NCBI RefSeq assembly: GCF_000003195.3
Contig: NC_012873.2
Span: 45,599,022 to 45,663,021 of the forward strand
Length of the DNA: 64,000 nt
Direction of reading: 5' to 3'
Origin: Sorghum bicolor
Lineage: Eukaryota > Streptophyta > Magnoliopsida > Poales > Poaceae
Each line of letters begins with the position of its first letter. The first letter of the stretch is position 1. The translations under genes and the position numbers were made by a program. The notes under the pieces were generated by a model, which made no database searches, had not been told where the DNA came from, and saw only the letters and a program-made list of their open reading frames with translations. This document shows positions 33,741 to 44,643 of this stretch, piece after piece.

Positions 33741-33990
33741 ACCAGTCCCCGAGCATCAAGTGCTCGGTGGTCGGTGCAGTCTTTGAAGTTCTGAGCTGAT
33801 GGACTGGGCAACCAGTCCCCGAGCATCAAGTGCTCGGTGGTCGGTACAGTCTTTGAAGTTCCGAGCCGATAGACTGGGCGACCAGTCCCCGAGCATCAAG
33901 TGCTCGGTGGTCGGTACAGTCTTTGAAGTTCCGAGCCGATAGACTGGGCGACCAGTCCCCGAGCATCAAGTGCTCGGTGGTCGGTACAGT
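33741..33990. repeat. 70-bp tandem repeat with PPT core and hairpin, about 3.6 copies
   Basis: Units start ACCAGTCCCCGAGC at 33741, 33811, 33881 and 33951, a strict 70-bp period. Units 2 and 3 are identical. Each unit contains CCGAGCA-TCAAG-TGCTCGG, a perfect 7-bp stem, and a copy of the polypurine-tract core. Tat elements are known for variable tandem repeats in this region. Confidence 0.95.
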
Positions 33991-34280
33991 CCCCGGATTG
34001 TTGACTCCCTACCAGTTTTATCTGGTTGTTTTGAAAACTTTCCACACAAAGAGTTGACGTGACGAGACCTTCTGACGGGATGTCAGATGGATGCATGAAA
34101 AGTTGCGCCTGGCAACTGTACAGCCGCCCTTTGCGCGGTTTGAGAAAAGGAAACCATCAATTTGTACGAAAGCTCCGCCGCATTAATAGTCGATAATCAT
34201 TGATAACCGGAACGGCACGTCCGTCGTATGGCCCGCCCACTTCCCGAAAATGCGGGAAGTGGGAGGGGTGAAGTTGCGGG

Positions 34281-34288
34281 TTATAAGA
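34281..34288 (+). promoter_or_regulatory. TATA-like box of the F antisense gene
   Basis: TTATAAGA about 119 bp before ATG 34400, a plausible plus-strand core promoter. Position is the only support. Confidence 0.45.
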
Positions 34289-34399
34289 GCTCGATAGTTC
34301 CGCCTGTACTGCTTGCCCTACCATTGCCTTCAAACCTTCCGCTCTTGCCTCCTTCAATCACCTTCATCCTCCTAACTCAAATCCATTTCCTCACCTCCA

Positions 34400-37300
34400 A
34401 TGGCGAAGGGCCACTCTCAGAAGCGGGCCGAGCTGATGGCTAAGGAGTGGAAGAAATCCCGCAGCACCGCCAAGTCCCTCGGTGATCTCGTCGACATGGG
34501 GCTTCTGCACGGCTCGGAGCTCGGCGGCTGGAGAGCGCCGGAATGAGAGAGCTTCCCCGACCCCCGTGCCGGTGAGATCGTCGTTTTCGAAGATTTCGTT
34601 AAGAGGGGCTTTGGGGTTCCTGTTCATCCTTTTCTTCAAGGTCTTCTATTGTATTATGAGATCGGGATTTGCAATCTGCATCCGAACTCAATCCTTCTCA
34701 TCTCCACTTTTATCCATCTGTGCGAGGCCTATGTTGGCATAGAGCCGCACTTCGATCTCTTTCGTTATCTTTTCTGTCTAAGGAAGAAGGGAGCAGTTGG
34801 AGGCTCCAAGATTGCAGGTGGAGTATACCTCAATCTCCGGGACGTGATGAAGAACCGGTATCTGAGCTGCCCTTGGAACACCTCTCTTACCGAGTGGTAT
34901 AGGAAATGGTTCTACGTCAGGGAGGAGCCGGGCAGCTCCACGTTCTGTGACGTGGGGTACATCCCCGAGAAGAGGGTCAGTTGGACTGACCGCCCAGAAT
35001 TCGACGGACAAGTAGCAGACCTGATGAAGCTGATCGACTGGTCGCGCTTGGACGGGCTAGGAGTGGTCGGCAACTTTGTTTGCCGCCGGGTGATGCCCTG
35101 CCAGAAGAGGGTGCACTCGGCGTACGAGTACGCCAGAAGCCAGGACCCGACCAGGATGAGGCCTGAGGTCCTGGACAAGGAAGAGGTGCAGCAGTTGTTG
35201 AATGAATTGTTCAACTTTGCTGACGGAAACTTCGTCCGTGGTAGTGACCGGGTGCAAGCTTTCAAGCTAGGACGACCATCCCCTAAGGTAATGTCCTTTA
35301 CTGACTGTGACTCCTTAGCATTCATTATTTTGTCAGATGCTGACTTGTCTGTATTTCTCTTTGTAGATCGGAGATGTAGACAGGTGCACAGTGTATGTGT
35401 CACTGGCGCCTGGGATGGAGGATCCCGCAGGGGAGGATCCGCCGGTAGAGGACGCTGCACGGAGTGATCGGTACACCTGCAGTGAGGAGGACCAGGCCCA
35501 CCCCGTCCCGACCACCGAGGAGAGGGTGGCGGGGAAAAGGCCGCTAGCGGCAGATCCTTTGCCAGCACCGACGTTGCCGGCAGAGAGCAGCCAAGCGCCA
35601 AAGCGTTGTCGGCTTGTGCGGATCGTCGACGACGACGACGACGAGGAGGCCACAGCGTCGCTAGTCCGACGGCCTCGGAGCCGCCCGGATAGTGCGCCGA
35701 CCACTACTGATCGGGTGGCCAGCGACCCTCCTGCTCCGCGCATTGTCGAGATGGGGGCGCAGGTACCGACCGGCCGGGCAAGGAGGAGGTTCACCGCGAC
35801 CCACCGTCGATCGGACCTGTAAGTGTTCGACTTACGTATTTTGGCGATTTTTTTTAAGATGGTACTTTGTTCTTATAGCGCGGCGTCGGATGTCAATCCC
35901 GACCACGCCACCGACCAGAGGGCGCCCGATCTTGCCGCCGCCGACGCCGCGCCGCAAGCCACGGAACAGCCTACGGCGGCGGCTGCTGCCGCTGCAGGCG
36001 CTGAGGGGCAGTCTGCCCCGGCGAGTGCCGCGGCGAGTACTCCGCCGAGGAACGAGGAGGCTTCGGAGACCCCTCCCCCGAGCGCTGCTGCGGAGGAGGA
36101 AAACCGAATCCCGACTCCAGCCGAAGAAGGGAGGGTCCCAACACCGCCCCGAGCGGATGGCCAAGGAGCTTCTTCACCCGCGAGCTCTCCTGGCCTAGGC
36201 CGGGGGCCCGTGATGCCTTCGACCACAGCTGGGAACAGCGCGGCGAATGAGGAGCCCCGGGAAGCCTCTGACGACGACGTGGAGGAGATCCAGGGTCGTC
36301 CCCGTGATGGCCGCCAGCATGTCTGGCGCCAACGCGGAGACGGAAGAGGCCGCGAGGGTGGAGCGTGCGGCCAAACGTCTTGTAGATGAGGTCAAGGTAA
36401 GTGATTCTCTGCCCTGCTCGACTCCTTTCCCCCTTATCTTGTTGAGACGACATGCAACCTTCTTGCAGGGCGCCATGAAAACGGCGAAGTACCGGAAGAG
36501 GTGCTTCGACCAGATAGAAGGAATTGTGGCCGAGAACAAGGCCCTGACCGCGGAGGTGGATCGGCTGCGGTCAGAGGTCGGGGAGAAGGTGGCCGAGATG
36601 AACGCTCAGGAGGAGCATCCTCTCGAGCTCACTCGTCGTTTGGCCGACCAGTATCGGCAGCGGTCAGGTCAGTTAAGTGCTTCGAGCAGCTGTGAGTAGC
36701 TGCGTAGTTTGCTTTACTGACCAGGTTATGGTTCACGTAGGCTTGGAGGAGGAGGTGGCGCGCCTCCGACAGGAGAAGGAGCAGCTCGGTCGAGAGCTGG
36801 CCGGGGCGCTGGAGGCCGGTCGCCGAGCAGGGCAGGAGCTGGGCCAAAGGGACCGGGAGTTGTCTGGTATCGCGCGCTGCCTCCGTTTTTTGCCTTTTAC
36901 TGTTCTGTTTGATGCGCCGAGGTTAACATCTTCCTTGATTTGCAGTGCTTAAGGCGAACACTAAGAAGCACCTGGAGGAACTGGTCAAGGATCGGGACTC
37001 CTGGAAGGTCAACTGCTGCAAGATTTGGAAAGGAGTGGCCCCGGTCCTGGACTTGATCAGTCCCGAGCTCCCGGAGAGCCAGCCCCGCGCGCCGAGATTA
37101 ACGCTAGTTCAAAAGGCACAACGGGCGTGGGACTGGCTCCAGCAATTCATGAAGGATGCCGGAGAGTTTGCTGGTGCGCATGTCCTTAGCATGGTGCGCG
37201 CCCACTACCCCCTGGTTGATTTGACCAGGCTGGAGAAGGGGTATCCCAAGGAGGTCGGCCCGCAGGAGGCGGACGAGCTTCGGGGTGGTCTGCTGGACAT

Positions 37301-37511
37301 GTCGTCGACGGTGATCGGCGACATCAATCTATGTGGAACGACCACTCCCCCCGACCAGCCGAGTTCAGACAGGTTGGCCAGGGAGCTGTCGGGCGCGTCT
37401 GTTGCAGGAGATGGGCGGTCGACGCCTGCGGTCTCGACCAGCCAGGCGCCGGTGGCCCCGACCCCTTCGTCCGGGCAGCAAGGCCAGGCGGGTGATCAGC
37501 CCGAGCAGTAG
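34400..37511 (+). pseudogene. six-exon antisense gene of F (putative gypsy-type transposon domain, PF04195-like)
   Basis: Exons 34400-35287, 35367-35818, 35879-36396, 36469-36667, 36741-36866 and 36946-37511 are all bounded by GT-AG with compatible phases. Exon 1 encodes the Transposase_28-type domain (EIVVFEDFVKRGF, IHLCEAYVGIEPHFDLFRYLF, WYRKWFYV). Exon 2 has an acidic DDDDDEE stretch and basic clusters, exon 3 is Ala/Pro/Glu-rich, and exons 4-6 form heptad-rich coiled coils (LEEEVARLRQEKEQL) and an LVQKAQRAWDWL region. Total exon length is 2749 nt, one over a multiple of three, and exon 3 changes frame near 36290. With a premature TGA at 34544-34546 this copy is broken, but only lightly. 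Function in the family is unknown; antisense ORFs here are a Tat/Retand hallmark. Confidence 0.82.
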
Positions 37512-37590
37512 GCCATTAGGATAGTCTGTAGGAGTAGACTAGTGTCCGCCCGTCAGGGTATTTATTATAAACTTTGTATGTAAAGTTTGT

Positions 37591-37596
37591 AATAAA
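37591..37596 (+). terminator. poly(A) signal of the F antisense gene
   Basis: AATAAA 80 bp after the stop codon at 37509-37511. The integrase frame on the other strand ends 198 bp further on, so the two genes converge. Confidence 0.6.
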
Positions 37597-37793
37597 GTTT
37601 GCTTTTGTCATGACTGCTATTTTGAGCGCTGTACAATTATCTGAGTGACGTGCCACTGAATTTTATTTCGTAGTCGCTAAGAGCTTCGATCGCACAAGAC
37701 TTTCCAAGTTCTGTGTGTAACAAAGTATAGGCAAAAAGGAGAACTTTTATTATAGACAGCTATAAGATACTTACAAGCGAAAGTTACTAGAAC

Positions 37794-39284
37794 TTATGGA
37801 TAAAATCGGCGCAGTTTGTCTATGTGCCAAGAGTTAGGCACGCGTGTTCCGTCTGGATACGCCAATCTGTAGGATGTAGGTCGTGTGACTTCGGTGACTA
37901 CAAAAGGTCTCTCCCAAGGAGTGGATAGCTTGTGCATTCCTTCCTGGCTTGTTTTCCACCTGAGTACCAGATCGCCGACCACGAAAGAACGGTCCTTTAT
38001 GTTCCTGTTATGGTACCGCCTGATTTCCGCAAGATACTTTGCTGTTCGGAGACAAGAATTCAGACGCTTTTCCTCCATGCAGTTGATTTCGAGTTCTCTG
38101 GCGCTGTCGGCTGTTGACTGGTCGAAATTTTCAATCCTAGGAGAACTAAAGGTTATGTCAGATGGTAGGACTGCCTCGGTGCCGTAGACCATGAAGTAGG
38201 GTGACACTCCCGTGTTCCGACTAGTCTGGGTTCGGAGGCCCCAGACCACAGCTGGCAGCTCTTTCATCCATCGACCAGGTGCTTTGTCGTTCTCGGTGTA
38301 CAGCCTTTTCTTGAGGGCGTCAATGATCATTCCGTTCGCACGCTCGACCTGACCATTTGCCCGTGGGTGTGCTACTGACACATATTTTATGACTATGCCC
38401 CTGTCATCGCAGAAGTCCCAAAATGCAGTGCCAGTAAACTGAGTACCCAGGTCGGTGATTATGTTGTTCGGGATCCCGAATCTGTGTATGATTTGACTGA
38501 GGAATTCCACAGCCTTCTCGGAGGTCGCTTTTACCAGTGGCATGTATTCGATCCATTTTGAGAACTTGTCGATTAATACAAAGACGAACTTGAAGTTACC
38601 AGGGGCCGGTTTAAATGGCCCGATCATGTCGAGTCCCCAGCAGGCAAAAGGCCAGGATGACGGGATAGTTTGAATTTCGTGAGCAGGTACGTGGGTCCTT
38701 TTAGTGAAGAACTGGCACCCCTCACAGTGTCGGACCAATCTTTCGGCGTCGTTGACCGCGGTTGGCCAATAAAATCCTGCTCGGAAAGCTTTACCGACCA
38801 GCGTTCTGGATGCAGCGTGGTTGCCGCAGGATCCGTCATGTATGTCTTCGAGGAGCTTGATACCATCATCTTGGGATATGCACTTGAGCAGTACTTCAGA
38901 GCTTGCGTTTTTTCGCATGAGTTTGCCGTCGACCAGGATGTATTTCTTTGACCGTCGAATGAGGCGCTCGTTCTCTGTTTTGTCCTGGAAGCCTGACCCG
39001 TCCAATATATACTTGATGAATGGGGTACGCCAATCACGACCATTGGTTGTCGGAGTGGCATCGTCTATGAGCATTGCCTCAGTGAGTTGCTTTTCGACCA
39101 GGCCGGAGCCTACGCTTGGCTCGTGGATGTCCTGGACGAAAATACCCCGCGGGATCTGGGCCCGAGATGACCCTAACTTTGACAACGCATCTGCTGCCTG
39201 GTTCTTATCCCGGACCACGTGGATGTACTCTATGCCGTAGAAGTTGGTTTCCCATTTGCGAATTTCTTTGCAGTAGAGATCCAT
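37794..39284 (-). CDS. integrase of element F
   Basis: A 496-codon open frame. It begins within the end of RNase H (FYGIEYIHVVRDKNQAADALSKLG). The HHCC zinc domain is next (HDGSCGNHAASRTL, RHCEGCQFF), then the DDE core: GLDMIGPF (first Asp), IITDLGTQF (second Asp), NGQVERANG (Glu). The C-terminal GPY-type region has VGDLVLRW and ERPFVV. All catalytic residues are present, so this domain is intact although the upstream polyprotein is broken. It would insert element DNA with a 5-bp duplication, matching the ACTTC flanks. Its true N-terminus is inside the polyprotein; the first listed codon is not a start. Confidence 0.93.
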   Translation of the reverse strand: MDLYCKEIRKWETNFYGIEYIHVVRDKNQAADALSKLGSSRAQIPRGIFVQDIHEPSVGSGLVEKQLTEAMLIDDATPTTNGRDWRTPFIKYILDGSGFQDKTENERLIRRSKKYILVDGKLMRKNASSEVLLKCISQDDGIKLLEDIHDGSCGNHAASRTLVGKAFRAGFYWPTAVNDAERLVRHCEGCQFFTKRTHVPAHEIQTIPSSWPFACWGLDMIGPFKPAPGNFKFVFVLIDKFSKWIEYMPLVKATSEKAVEFLSQIIHRFGIPNNIITDLGTQFTGTAFWDFCDDRGIVIKYVSVAHPRANGQVERANGMIIDALKKRLYTENDKAPGRWMKELPAVVWGLRTQTSRNTGVSPYFMVYGTEAVLPSDITFSSPRIENFDQSTADSARELEINCMEEKRLNSCLRTAKYLAEIRRYHNRNIKDRSFVVGDLVLRWKTSQEGMHKLSTPWERPFVVTEVTRPTSYRLAYPDGTRVPNSWHIDKLRRFYP

Positions 39285-39538
39285 CTTCTCGTGGGTTGCG
39301 TCCCACTCCTTGTTGAGCTGGTTGATAACTAAAGTAGAGTCGCCATAGATATAGAGGCGTTTGACTCCCAGCTCAATGGCTAGCCTTATGCCGTGCAGGC
39401 ATGCTTCGTATTCGGCGACGTTGTTTGATGCCGGGAAAGGATCCTAAGGACGTAACACAGTTTGTCCTTGTTAGGTGATACGAAGAGTATCCCAACGCCG
39501 GCGCCGTTGATGTTCAAGGACCCGTCAAAAAACATTGA
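39285..39538 (-). pseudogene. second (archaeal-type) RNase H of F, broken
   Basis: Directly after the RT-RNase H frame the minus strand encodes SMFFDGSLNINGAG, the start of an extra RNase H domain known from Tat-lineage elements. It is followed by a frameshift near 39440 and by ELGVKRLYIYGDSTLVINQL. A stop at 39539-39541 separates it from RT. The second acidic site (YGDST) is visible. Broken in this copy. Confidence 0.7.
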
Positions 39539-40942
39539 TCAGTGGTCGGAGACGTCGGGAACGGGAGGCTCGTTGAGATCCGTCCATTCAGCAATGAAAT
39601 CGACCAGGGCCTGAGACTTGACTGTGGTGCGGCTCTGGAATTCCAGGGAAAATGGGCATAACTCCATCGCCCATTTTACAATTCTGCCGTTGGCGTCTTT
39701 ATTGCGCAGAATGTCGCCGAGAGGGAAACTGGTGGTTACCAAGATTCGATGGCCGTCGAAGTAGTGCTTCAACTTTCTTGACGTTATTAGAATGGCGTAC
39801 ATGAGCTTCTGTATTTGTGGGTACCTGGCCTTGGACTCGTTTAAGACTTCGCTTATGAAGTAAACGGGTCTCTGGACCTTATAGACATGTCCTGGTTCAT
39901 CTCGCTCAACCACTATTGCTGTGGAAACAACCCTGTCGGTTGCAGCAATGTAAAGGAGTAGGTCTTCATTGGGCTGAGGCACTGTAAGGACAGGCGGTGA
40001 AGTGAGGAAAGTCTTAAGCTGGGTGAACGCGGCGTCGGCTTCCTCTGTCCAAGAAAATTTTTCCGACGCTTTCAAGAGTTTGAAGAAAGGGAGGCCTTTT
40101 TCTCCTAGTCTTGAGATGAAGCGACTGAGGGCGGCCATACACTCGGTAAGCTTCTTATCCTTGACGTTTTTAGGTGGTCGCATGTCGAGTACTGCTTTTA
40201 CTTTTGAAAGATTTGGCCGTATGCCGTCACGACTGACAACGTTGCCGAGCAGTAGACCAGAAGGAACACCGAAGATGCACTTTTTGGGGTTAAGCTTCCA
40301 CTTGTACCCATTAAGCGCCTTAAAAGTTCGGTCTAAGTTGTCGATTAGGGTGCTCGCGTCCCTTGTTTTGACGACCACGTCGTCTACATAGGCCTCGACG
40401 AGGTCATCACGAATCTCGTCGTGGAGGCACTGCTGGATGGCCCGTTGATAAGTGGCTCCGGTGTTTTTGAGTCCGAATGACATGGTCGTGTAGCAATATG
40501 CGCCAAAAGGAGTAATGAAGGATGTTTTTATCTGATCGTCTTCTTTTAGCGAGATCTGGTGATAACCAGAGTAGCAGTCTAGAAAAGAGAGGAGTTCGCA
40601 TCCGGCCGTTGAGTCGACCACCTCGTCGATGCGAGGGAGACCAAAAGGATCTTTAGGACAGTGTTTATTGAGATCAGTGTAATCAACACACATTCTCCAT
40701 TCATTATTCTTTTTGCGTACAAGAACCGGATTGGCGAGCCAATCGGGGTGATACACCTCTTTTATGAATCCGGCTGCTAGAAGCCGTGTTATTTCTGTCC
40801 TAATAGCCTCCTTTTTGTCACGAGCAAACCGTCGTAGCTTTTGCTTGATTGGTCTTGCGGTCTTCGAGACATTTAAGGAGTGCTCGATCAGGTTTCGTGG
40901 GACGCCAGGCATGTCTGCGGGTTTCCATGCGAAAACGCTCAC
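39539..40942 (-). pseudogene. reverse transcriptase and first RNase H of F
   Basis: A 467-codon frame within one longer pol frame that is cut by an amber at 40976-40978. Motifs in order: [74 protein letters not shown], and the catalytic YVDDVVVKT. The first RNase H ([26 protein letters not shown]) looks catalytically weakened, as expected in a lineage that gained a second RNase H. It ends at an in-frame stop 39539-39541. Only these two stops interrupt this part. Confidence 0.9.
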
Positions 40943-40975
40943 GTTGTCCCTTAGAAACCTGACGAGCGCGTCTTC

Positions 40976-42565
40976 CTATTTTGGATCCAGATTGGCCCCG
41001 ATGAGGGCCGTCTTCTCAGGGCTGCCGTCGACCAGCTGCACTTCTTTGTACTCCTTGGATTTTGAGTTCTTTCTGGCCGTCTCCTGCTCGGGTAATGGGA
41101 GCTGGTCGGGAGGCAGCTGCGTGGCTTGGGTTGCTGTTTCTGCCATGCGGATTGAGAGGTCGATTGCTTCGGTAATCTTGAAACTTTCCTCTTCGCAGGT
41201 ATACGCGGTGTAGACGTTGCCTCTGACGGTTAGGACACCCTTCTCCGTAGGCATTTTAAGGACCAGGTATGAGTAGTGCGGGACTGCCATGAACTTTGTC
41301 AACGATGGTCGGCCCAGTATGGCGTGGTAGGTCCCGTCGAAGTCCGCGACCACAAAGTTGATGAACTCTGTCCGAAAGTGGTCGGGTGTGCCGAATTGGA
41401 CAGGCAGTGTTATCTGTCCGAGGGGCACTGAACTCTGTCCTGGCAAAACCCCCCAGAATTGAGCATCGTAGGGTTTTAGTTGTGCAGGAGATATTTTGAG
41501 GGCGGGCAGACTGTTGCGGAAGAGGATGTCGATGGAGCTTCCCCCATCCACGAGCACGCGCTCGAATCTGATGCTGTTGACGCAAGGGTCCAGGATCAGA
41601 GGGAAACGACCTGGCTCTGGGATAGCGGCCCACTGATCCTTCCTGCTGAATGAGATCTCCCTGTGCGACCATGGGGGAAATTTTGGGTCTGCGATCAGCC
41701 CGTCCGTGCTGTCTATGTTGAGGCAGGCTCTCTTTAATAGCTTTCTCTCTCGCTTAGATTCGATGGAGACCTTGCCCCCGAAGATGGAGTGGACCACGTC
41801 AGTGGGGCTGACGTATTGGTGTCGGGGGTCCCTATCTTGGTCCTCGTCCTCGTCTTCGTGGTCGTGCCCGTCTCGCTTGCCATTTTTCTTGGTGGAGTCG
41901 TCTTGGGCGGCCCGCCGAGTGTAGATGCTTTTGAGGACGCGACACTCCTCCATGGTATGATTAGACTTTGGATGCAGTTGGCACGGTCCCTTCAATGTTT
42001 TGTTGTAGTCTTCTTGGTAGTCCCGCCGCCCGTTGGGACGTTTGACCGTATTCACTTCATGGTCGTAGTCGCGGGGGCGCTTTCCTCTGAAATCGTCGCG
42101 ATTGTCGCGGCGCCGATCCCAACCTTCTCTGTGATCGCGGTTGTCGGGGCGGCGGTGGTTCCTGTTGTCATAGCGACCGCGACCGTCATCTCGCCGGGAA
42201 GGCTGGTCGGGACCTCTCGCATCGTCTCGGATTAGTTTCTCTGCGTCGTCGGCATCGGCATAGTTTTTAGCCGTGGCGAGAAGCTCCGCCACCGTTGTTG
42301 GCCGTTTGCGCAACAGCTTGTTCCTCAGCGCTTCATGGAAACGCAAGCCCTTGATGAAGGCAGAGATGGCCTCGTCGTGGGAAATCTTCGGGATCTTAAG
42401 GCGCATATCCGAGAATCGTCGGATGTAATCGCGCAGAGGTTCATTCTTCCTGTCCCTTATCCTTTCGAGGTCATACTTGTTTCCAGGCTGCTCGCATGTG
42501 GCAATGAAGTTGTCGATGAAAGCCTGGCGTAGCTCTTCCCAAGAGTCGAAGGAGTCCTCGGGCAA
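40976..42565 (-). pseudogene. gag capsid/nucleocapsid and protease of F
   Basis: The gag core appears as SWEELRQAFIDNF, PLRDYIRRFSDMRLKIP and AISAFIKGLRFHEALR. A highly charged Arg/Asp-rich nucleocapsid stretch follows (RRDNRDDFRGKRPRD) and a C-x-x-HP-type knuckle CQLHPKSNHTMEEC. The retropepsin has VLVDGGSSIDILF as its active site and HAILGRPSLTKF. The frame ends at an amber 40976-40978, after which the same frame continues into RT. Upstream it is separated from the gag N-terminal part by a TGA near 42575. Confidence 0.88.
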
Positions 42566-44130
42566 GCCAAGGAGTCACTGATGACCAACCTGGTCGAGTA
42601 CTACAGGGAAGTAATTGGCCATGACGTGCTCATCTCCCGCTGCTGATCGGACGACAATTTCATAGAGAGTGATCCAGTTCTCTGGATTTCCTTGCCATCG
42701 TATTTTTTAAGTTTTTCGAGCTTGAAATTGCGGGGCCACACGACCTGGCGGAGGTGTGAGGAGAACTGTCTTAGGCCCGGGGGGCCGTGCGTTGCATCGT
42801 ACTCGATACGGCGCAGGTTTTCGTGGACTGCTCTTTCTGTGGCACGCCTGTTGATGCGGTCCCGGGCATCTTTGGGAGGGATGTTGTATCGGAGATCCCT
42901 GTGCTGGTTTACTTCTTGACCGCGTCTACGGTTCTGCTCGCGGTGACCGTCAGTATCCCGACCACCATCGTCACGCCGCGAATCTTTTTGATGGTTGTCG
43001 GGAGAGCGGCTGCGGTGACGCCTGCTGAGAGGCGGTGAGGTCTGGCTGCGATTAGTCTGGTCGGAGGTGGCTTCCGTATAAGAGACGTCCTGGACTCTCT
43101 TGAGCAGGGTGGCTGTCTGTCCCATTGCGGCGATCAGGTGCGCTCGGACGCTGGTCCGGACTCCCTGGCACTCGGGGGTATCAGGGAGCCGATCTAGATT
43201 AGCCATGGCGACAGCCACGTTGGCGCTTGGCGTTTTGTAGACTGGCTGGTCCCCGACCATGTCAAAAGCGTCGTTGAGATTGTAAGGTGGAATTTGTCGT
43301 TGCTCATCTGCGCGTCGTCGGGCGCGATCGGCGTTGCGCTGCTCGCGGAGCTGCCTCTGCTCATCCGTTTCTCCATCAACGACCGGCTCGTCGGCGCTGA
43401 CATTGAAAACAATGTCTCCTCGCCGAGGGGGGAATACCGAGAAACGAGGGAAACCCGGAGGGTGTGAAGGCAAATCCAGGTCGTAGTCCTCGTCTTCGGA
43501 GTTTATAACTTCGGTGGGGACGGAACCGGTGCTCGAGTTGGTGCTGGAAACCTGGCCGTCCCGTAATTCTCGGATCGTCACCATGTTGACGTAGTGACGA
43601 GCTGGTCGACCGTTCTTTTTCGGCGGCCAACCCGCCTTGCTGAAAACGGATTGGATGTGCCGCGAGTAAAGAGAGGCCGAGTTGTTCAGGCCGCAAGGAT
43701 GATCTTCCTTCTTGAGCTTGACAGATCGGCCTGAGGGAGTTGAGGTTATCGTCAGAGACGTTCCCAGCCGTTCATGTGTAACGACATGAGTTGGCCGGCG
43801 GGATTTGAAAAAATCCGTTGGAACAGCTTGATCAGGCCGACGCAGGATTCCGTCTACTAGTTGGGAGGTTTCAAGTAGCTTGAAATCAGCGCGATCAAGC
43901 GCTTGGAGAAGGTCCGAGCAGTCAATCTTCTTTCCCTTGTAGAGCGGGAACGGTGGTCGGGTGCTCGGTGCCGCCACGCGAGTGGTCGGAGATGTCGTGA
44001 TCTCAGATTGGATCTGAGTTTCTTTCGAAACCGTGATCGTGAGGCCATCGCTGCACGTCGTGCACGTGATCTGGCCGACGGTGAACGTGAGGCCTTCAGG
44101 CACGGTCGCGGAAGCTGGGATCGTGACCAT
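42566..44130 (-). pseudogene. gag N-terminal region of F
   Basis: The first ATG after the primer site is at 44130; the open frame upstream of it lacks an ATG. About 480 residues run from MVTIPASATVPEGLTFTVG through a long linker (EDEDYDLDLP, repeated Arg-rich blocks such as RRRADEQRQ and RHRSRSPD) to HLRQVVWPRNFKLEKLKKYDGK, where gag homology begins. A frameshift near 42695 and a TGA near 42575 break it. Long N-terminal gag extensions are typical of Tat elements. The role of the extension is unknown. Confidence 0.8.
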
Positions 44131-44159
44131 CTTGTTCGCCGGAGAAGTTGCACGTGCAC

Positions 44160-44177
44160 CCCCTACCTGGCGCGCCA
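44160..44177 (-). promoter_or_regulatory. primer-binding site of F
   Basis: On the minus strand TGGCGCGCCAGGTAGGGG, one base inside the LTR. It differs from the E/B/C type, so a different tRNA primer is used. I do not assign the tRNA. Confidence 0.75.
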
Positions 44178-44178
44178 C

Positions 44179-44638
44179 TGTCGACGAAAGCTAGTCGGCA
44201 GTCTACCTTGGGGTATACCCACGGTAGTAGTTTATCGGTAGACGGTGCGCAAACTACGAATTCGATGGTGACGCAAGACACAGACAAGCTTTTTATCCAG
44301 GTTCGGCCGCCGGGTTGGCGTAATACCTACGTCCTGCGTCTTGTTGTATTGATTTGTGCTGAGAGAATATGATGTCCTAGGGGGGTCCCTTGCCTCTCCT
44401 TATATAGTCCGGAGGGTAGGGTTACAGATCTGGAAACTAATCCTAGTCGGTTACAATTGCCATAGATAGTTCGATATCAATTCCTATTCTAACCGACTAG
44501 AATCCTGCTTGATCTCCACGCCTTGTTTCCTTGCACGAAACTCTAAGCTGTCGGATCAAACCTTGAGCTTGTCTCGTAATGGGCCAAACCTCCTGGCCCA
44601 AGTCTAGCCGTAAGGGTATAGGGTTCTATACCCCCACA
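44179..44638 (-). repeat. 5' LTR of F (element orientation)
   Basis: 460 bp, the more complete copy, with the segment at 44274-44316 that is missing from the other LTR. TATATA promoter motif on the minus strand near 44400-44406. Confidence 0.93.
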
Positions 44639-44643
44639 ACTTC

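Larger units (their letters stand above)
32714..44638 (-). mobile_element. element F, Tat/Retand-type Ty3/gypsy retrotransposon with antisense gene
   Basis: LTRs at 32714-33148 and 44179-44638, perfect duplication ACTTC (32709-32713, 44639-44643), total 11.9 kb. On the minus strand the order is LTR, primer site, gag, protease, RT, RNase H, integrase. On the plus strand, between integrase and the downstream LTR, is a six-exon antisense gene with the putative gypsy-type transposon domain. That layout, long gag and second RNase H are characteristic of the Tat lineage. LTRs differ by about eight substitutions plus a block change. Stops and frameshifts in gag, RT and RNase H make it non-autonomous, although the integrase frame is intact. 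Confidence 0.93.

Noticed and set aside
33741..33990. Repeat array resembling a CRISPR-like spacing
   Set aside because: It is a head-to-tail 70-bp tandem repeat without variable spacers, inside a plant retrotransposon.
35832..36453. Long minus-strand ORFs opposite the F antisense gene exons
   Set aside because: They are GC-driven shadow frames of exons with consistent splice phases on the plus strand.
41706..42235. Plus-strand ORFs opposite F gag/protease
   Set aside because: Shadow frames of clear gag and protease motifs on the minus strand; composition is Val/Leu-rich as expected for antisense of charged repeats.
44131..44178. Gag start of F at 44178, directly beside the LTR
   Set aside because: The codon there is GTG and overlaps the primer-binding site; the first ATG is at 44130.
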